NCBI GenBank assembly: GCA_947505565.1
Contig: CANNLB010000035.1
Location: forward strand, 1-9,509
DNA: 9,509 nucleotides
Direction of reading: 5' to 3'
From: Acidobacteriota bacterium
Lineage (GTDB): Bacteria > Acidobacteriota > Terriglobia > Bryobacterales > Bryobacteraceae
In this document: positions 7,135 through 9,509 of the stretch, piece after piece
How the letters are laid out: every line of letters starts with the position of its first letter
How positions within the stretch are numbered: position 1 is the first letter of the stretch
The notes under the pieces: generated by a model
Database searches by the model: none
The model's input: only the letters and a program-made list of their open reading frames with translations
Told to the model about the DNA's origin: nothing
Made by a program: the position numbers and the translations under genes

Positions 7135-8486
7135 CCACCCGTCGCCACTTGTTCCACCAATCTCTCGGCGCGCTGCTAGGCAGCGCGGTCGGCTCGCTTT
7201 GGGCCGAAGATGGAAAGCTCGATGCCCGTCTGCCCGGTGGCAAGAAGGCCGACGCGGTGATCTTCCTCTTCATGTGCGGTGGCGTCAGCCACATCGACAC
7301 GTTCGACCCGAAGGGCAACAAGCACGCCGGCAAGCTCATCGATGCCATTGGCTTTGGCGACAACGTCGCCGAGATGAAGCGCCCGGTGATTCCCTGCCTC
7401 CGCACCTTCAAGAACTACGGCAAATCCGGCATCCCCGTCTCCGACTGGTTCCCCCATGTCGGCGGCATGATCGACGATATCGCCATCGTCCGCTCCCTCT
7501 GGTGCCAGGAAGGCAACCACTTCCCGGCCGTGATTGAAACGCAGACCGGTCACCGCGGTCGAGCGTTTGACAACCCCTCGTTTGGTAGTTGGGTCTCCTA
7601 CGCGCTGGGCTCTGGCAACAAAAACCTGCCGACTTACGTCAACGTTGGCCGGGCCTCCTCGCCGGTGCAATTGACGGGCGGCTACCTCGGTGCCACCTTT
7701 GCCGCCACGCCCTTCCAGGCCGGTCCGGTACCCATCCCGAATCTAAAGCCACCGGCCAGCAGCAACGCGGCCGAGCGGGATCAGCAAATGGCCGCGCTGG
7801 CCCGTTTGAACCAGGAGTTTCGCGAACGTCACGAACTCAATACCGACATCGCAGCAAGAATCGAATCGTACGAACTAGCCGCCCGGATGCAACTTAGCGC
7901 GCCAGAAATCGTAGACCTCTCGAAGGAACCGGAGCATGTGCGGGAGCTCTACGGCATCGGCACGAAACCCACCGATGATTTCGGCCGCCAACTGCTGATG
8001 GCGCGGCGCCTCGTCGAAAACGGTGTCCGTTTCGTGCAGATCTGCCACGCCGGGGGCGGCAATGGTAGCTGGGATGCTCACGGCGACATGAAGAGCCACG
8101 AGCCGCTTTGCCGCGCCGTCGATAAACCGATCGCCGGGTTGCTTCAGGACCTCAAGCAGCGCGGAATGTTAGAGCGCGCGTTGGTTGTGTTTACAAGCGA
8201 GTTCGGCCGCAGCCCCTGGTCGCAGAACACGACCGGCCGCGACCATAATCCGAAGGGCTATAGCTCCTGGTTCGCCGGCGGCGGCATCAAGGGCGGAACG
8301 GTTCACGGGGCGACCGACGAGTATGGATACCGCGCGATCGAAAGTCCCCACTATTACAGCGACCTGCACGCGACGATCCTGCGGCAAATGGGTCTGGATC
8401 ATAAGAAAATGCAGTTCCGTGCCTTGGGCCGCAACTTCCATTTGGTGGAAGAAGGGCACGGCCCGATCGAACAAATTATCGCCTAG
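7131..8486 (+). CDS. DUF1501 protein with Tat signal, alkaline-phosphatase/sulfatase-like
   Basis: This 451-residue exported protein has a twin-arginine signal (TRRHLFHQSLGALLGS, Arg 4-5, ending near LWAED), so it is probably exported folded, perhaps with metal already bound. The DUF1501 core is clear: FLFMCGGVSHIDTFDPKG near residues 45-62 (H54, D56, D59), W314-D-A-H317, TSEFGRSP with E357, and GRDHN with D371-H372. DUF1501 is related to the alkaline phosphatase/sulfatase superfamily, and these Asp, His and Glu residues are the likely metal ligands. No formylglycine-type CxPxR sulfatase motif is seen, so this is not an ordinary sulfatase. The gene starts inside the stop of the DUF1549/DUF1553 gene (ATGA), the common partner arrangement for the two families, and has no Shine-Dalgarno of its own. 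It ends at TAG 8484-8486. The family is sure; the activity is unknown. Confidence 0.94.
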   Translation: MTTRRHLFHQSLGALLGSAVGSLWAEDGKLDARLPGGKKADAVIFLFMCGGVSHIDTFDPKGNKHAGKLIDAIGFGDNVAEMKRPVIPCLRTFKNYGKSGIPVSDWFPHVGGMIDDIAIVRSLWCQEGNHFPAVIETQTGHRGRAFDNPSFGSWVSYALGSGNKNLPTYVNVGRASSPVQLTGGYLGATFAATPFQAGPVPIPNLKPPASSNAAERDQQMAALARLNQEFRERHELNTDIAARIESYELAARMQLSAPEIVDLSKEPEHVRELYGIGTKPTDDFGRQLLMARRLVENGVRFVQICHAGGGNGSWDAHGDMKSHEPLCRAVDKPIAGLLQDLKQRGMLERALVVFTSEFGRSPWSQNTTGRDHNPKGYSSWFAGGGIKGGTVHGATDEYGYRAIESPHYYSDLHATILRQMGLDHKKMQFRALGRNFHLVEEGHGPIEQIIA

Positions 8487-9509
8487 GCCGGGCCGATTCC
8501 AAGTTCTGCCGGAAAGCCGGATCAGCTGGGGCCAGCTTCACGGCGGCTTCGAATGCCGTTACCGCCGCCGCTCGTTCGCCTTGGGCGAGCAGCACTTGGC
8601 CCAGCGCGTTGAACACCGGCGCTTCGGTGGGCTGCAGCTTCGCGGCCACCTCCAGGCTGGCCCGGGCGTCGGTCAGTCGATTGGCGTTCTGCTCCACTAG
8701 GCCGAGCAGGTAGTGGTAGAGCCACGTGGCCGGGCTGATGCTGATGGCGGCTTGCACGTACTCGCGGGCGACGTCGATGCGCTGCAAATCGAAGTTCAAT
8801 CCGGCCAAGCGGAACAGTAGCGTGGGGTCGTTCGGCTTGGCTTCGCGGGCCAGTTCCAGGCGCGCGGCGGCGGCCTCCAAATCGCCTGCCTGCAGCAGCA
8901 CCCGGGCTTCGTCGATCCACGCCGCCGCCTTGCGCTGCAGTTCGATATTGTCTTTCTCCTGCTTGGTTAACGCCGAGAACTTGGCCAGTGCCGCCTTGCG
9001 CTCCGGTGCCATACTGAGCCCGCCGAGGGCCCTCGCGAGTTGATAGAAAACCTGGGGTTCGTTCTGGCCGCCGGAGGTGGACGCCAGCTCCAACTCCGCT
9101 CGGGCTTCCTCAAACAGGCCCAACCGATTCAGCGCGGAGCCGAGCAAAAAGTGCCCTTCATAAGCGCCGGGCAATACCTGCACGGCCCGGCGCAGCAGCG
9201 GCATGGCCGCTTCATTGTCGCCCGCCCGCGCTAACAAGTTCCCCAATCCGGCGAGGGCGGGGAAGTAATCCGGCTGCAACTCCCGCGCCCGGCGGAAACC
9301 CTTCTCGGCGGCCTCCCGCTTGCCGCCCGCCGCATAGACTCCGGCCAGGTCGGCGTGGGCATCTACAGAGTCTGGAGCCGCCACCACCAGCGTCTCCAGC
9401 AGCGGCAGCGCCTTCGTGTGCAAACCATTTTGCAGATAGAGACTGGAGCTCGCCCGCAGAGCCAATACGTTGCTCGGCTCAATCCGCAGAACCTCCAGCA
9501 GCGCCCCCA
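8476..9509 (-). CDS. TPR-repeat protein (N-terminus outside the window)
   Basis: The minus-strand frame is open from the right edge to a TAA at 8476-8478, giving 343 residues. The start is not in the window: a TTG at 9463-9465 could be read as a start, but coding sequence typical of a TPR continues upstream of it (GALLEVLRIEPSNV), so the gene is treated as partial. About eight tetratricopeptide repeats are visible, each near 34 residues and often ending in P-x/P-D/P-N. Examples are SVDAHADLAGVYAAGGKREA, YFPALAGLGNLLARAGDNEA and EAPVFNALGQVLLAQGERAA. A non-canonical stretch (APERKAALAKFSALTKQEKD) interrupts them in the middle. TPRs form helical scaffolds for protein binding; no catalytic domain is seen in this part. 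The tail is basic (SARPRR) and overlaps the DUF1501 gene by 11 bases in convergent orientation. The fold is sure; the partner is unknown. Confidence 0.92.
   Translation of the reverse strand, partial: GALLEVLRIEPSNVLALRASSSLYLQNGLHTKALPLLETLVVAAPDSVDAHADLAGVYAAGGKREAAEKGFRRARELQPDYFPALAGLGNLLARAGDNEAAMPLLRRAVQVLPGAYEGHFLLGSALNRLGLFEEARAELELASTSGGQNEPQVFYQLARALGGLSMAPERKAALAKFSALTKQEKDNIELQRKAAAWIDEARVLLQAGDLEAAAARLELAREAKPNDPTLLFRLAGLNFDLQRIDVAREYVQAAISISPATWLYHYLLGLVEQNANRLTDARASLEVAAKLQPTEAPVFNALGQVLLAQGERAAAVTAFEAAVKLAPADPAFRQNLESARPRR

Noticed and set aside
7131..8486. DUF1501 protein as a classical sulfatase
   Set aside because: No C/S-x-P-x-R formylglycine motif is present; the likely metal residues follow the DUF1501 pattern (WDAH, GRDHN).
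8511..8524. CCGG-AAAG-CCGG as a terminator hairpin between the convergent genes
   Set aside because: The stem is only 4 bp, does not extend, has no T-tract and lies within the TPR coding region.
9463..9465. TTG as the true start of the TPR gene
   Set aside because: The frame stays open to the window edge and the residues before the TTG continue a TPR helix (GALLEVLRIEPSNV), so the real start is most likely beyond the window.

Overview
The window (9,509 bases, GC-rich, almost fully coding) looks like a chromosomal segment of an Acidobacteriota bacterium, probably of the Bryobacterales/Solibacter type. The reasons are a very large Oar-like TonB-dependent receptor with an N-terminal carboxypeptidase-regulatory-like domain, a DUF1549/DUF1553 protein paired with a DUF1501 protein (common in Planctomycetes, Verrucomicrobia and Solibacter-type Acidobacteria), and a long secreted-type TPR protein. 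The taxonomic call is inferred from gene content only. No RNA gene, CRISPR array, insertion sequence or phage gene was seen.

Layout. Bases 2-169 hold the 3' end of an unrecognised plus-strand gene. A 75-base spacer follows (170-244), with a perfect 10-bp GC-rich hairpin and a small GTTAG tandem repeat. Four plus-strand genes then run nose to tail from 245 to 8486: a TonB-dependent receptor (245-3697), a secreted beta-lactamase-fold serine hydrolase (3700-4923, 2-base gap), a Sec-exported DUF1549/DUF1553 protein with one CxxCH motif (4942-7134, 18-base gap), and a Tat-exported DUF1501 protein (7131-8486, 4-base ATGA overlap). A minus-strand TPR protein enters from the right edge and ends at 8476, overlapping the DUF1501 gene tail to tail by 11 bases.

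How the genes may work together. The spacing strongly suggests that 245-8486 is one transcription unit. All four products carry export signals. One is an outer-membrane importer and three are predicted to act outside the cytoplasm, so the simplest reading is a locus for capturing and processing an extracellular compound. The substrate cannot be read from the sequence, and DUF1549, DUF1553 and DUF1501 have no firmly established biochemical function. This four-gene unit is the best candidate in the window for an undescribed system. The TPR protein is on the opposite strand and is not part of the unit.
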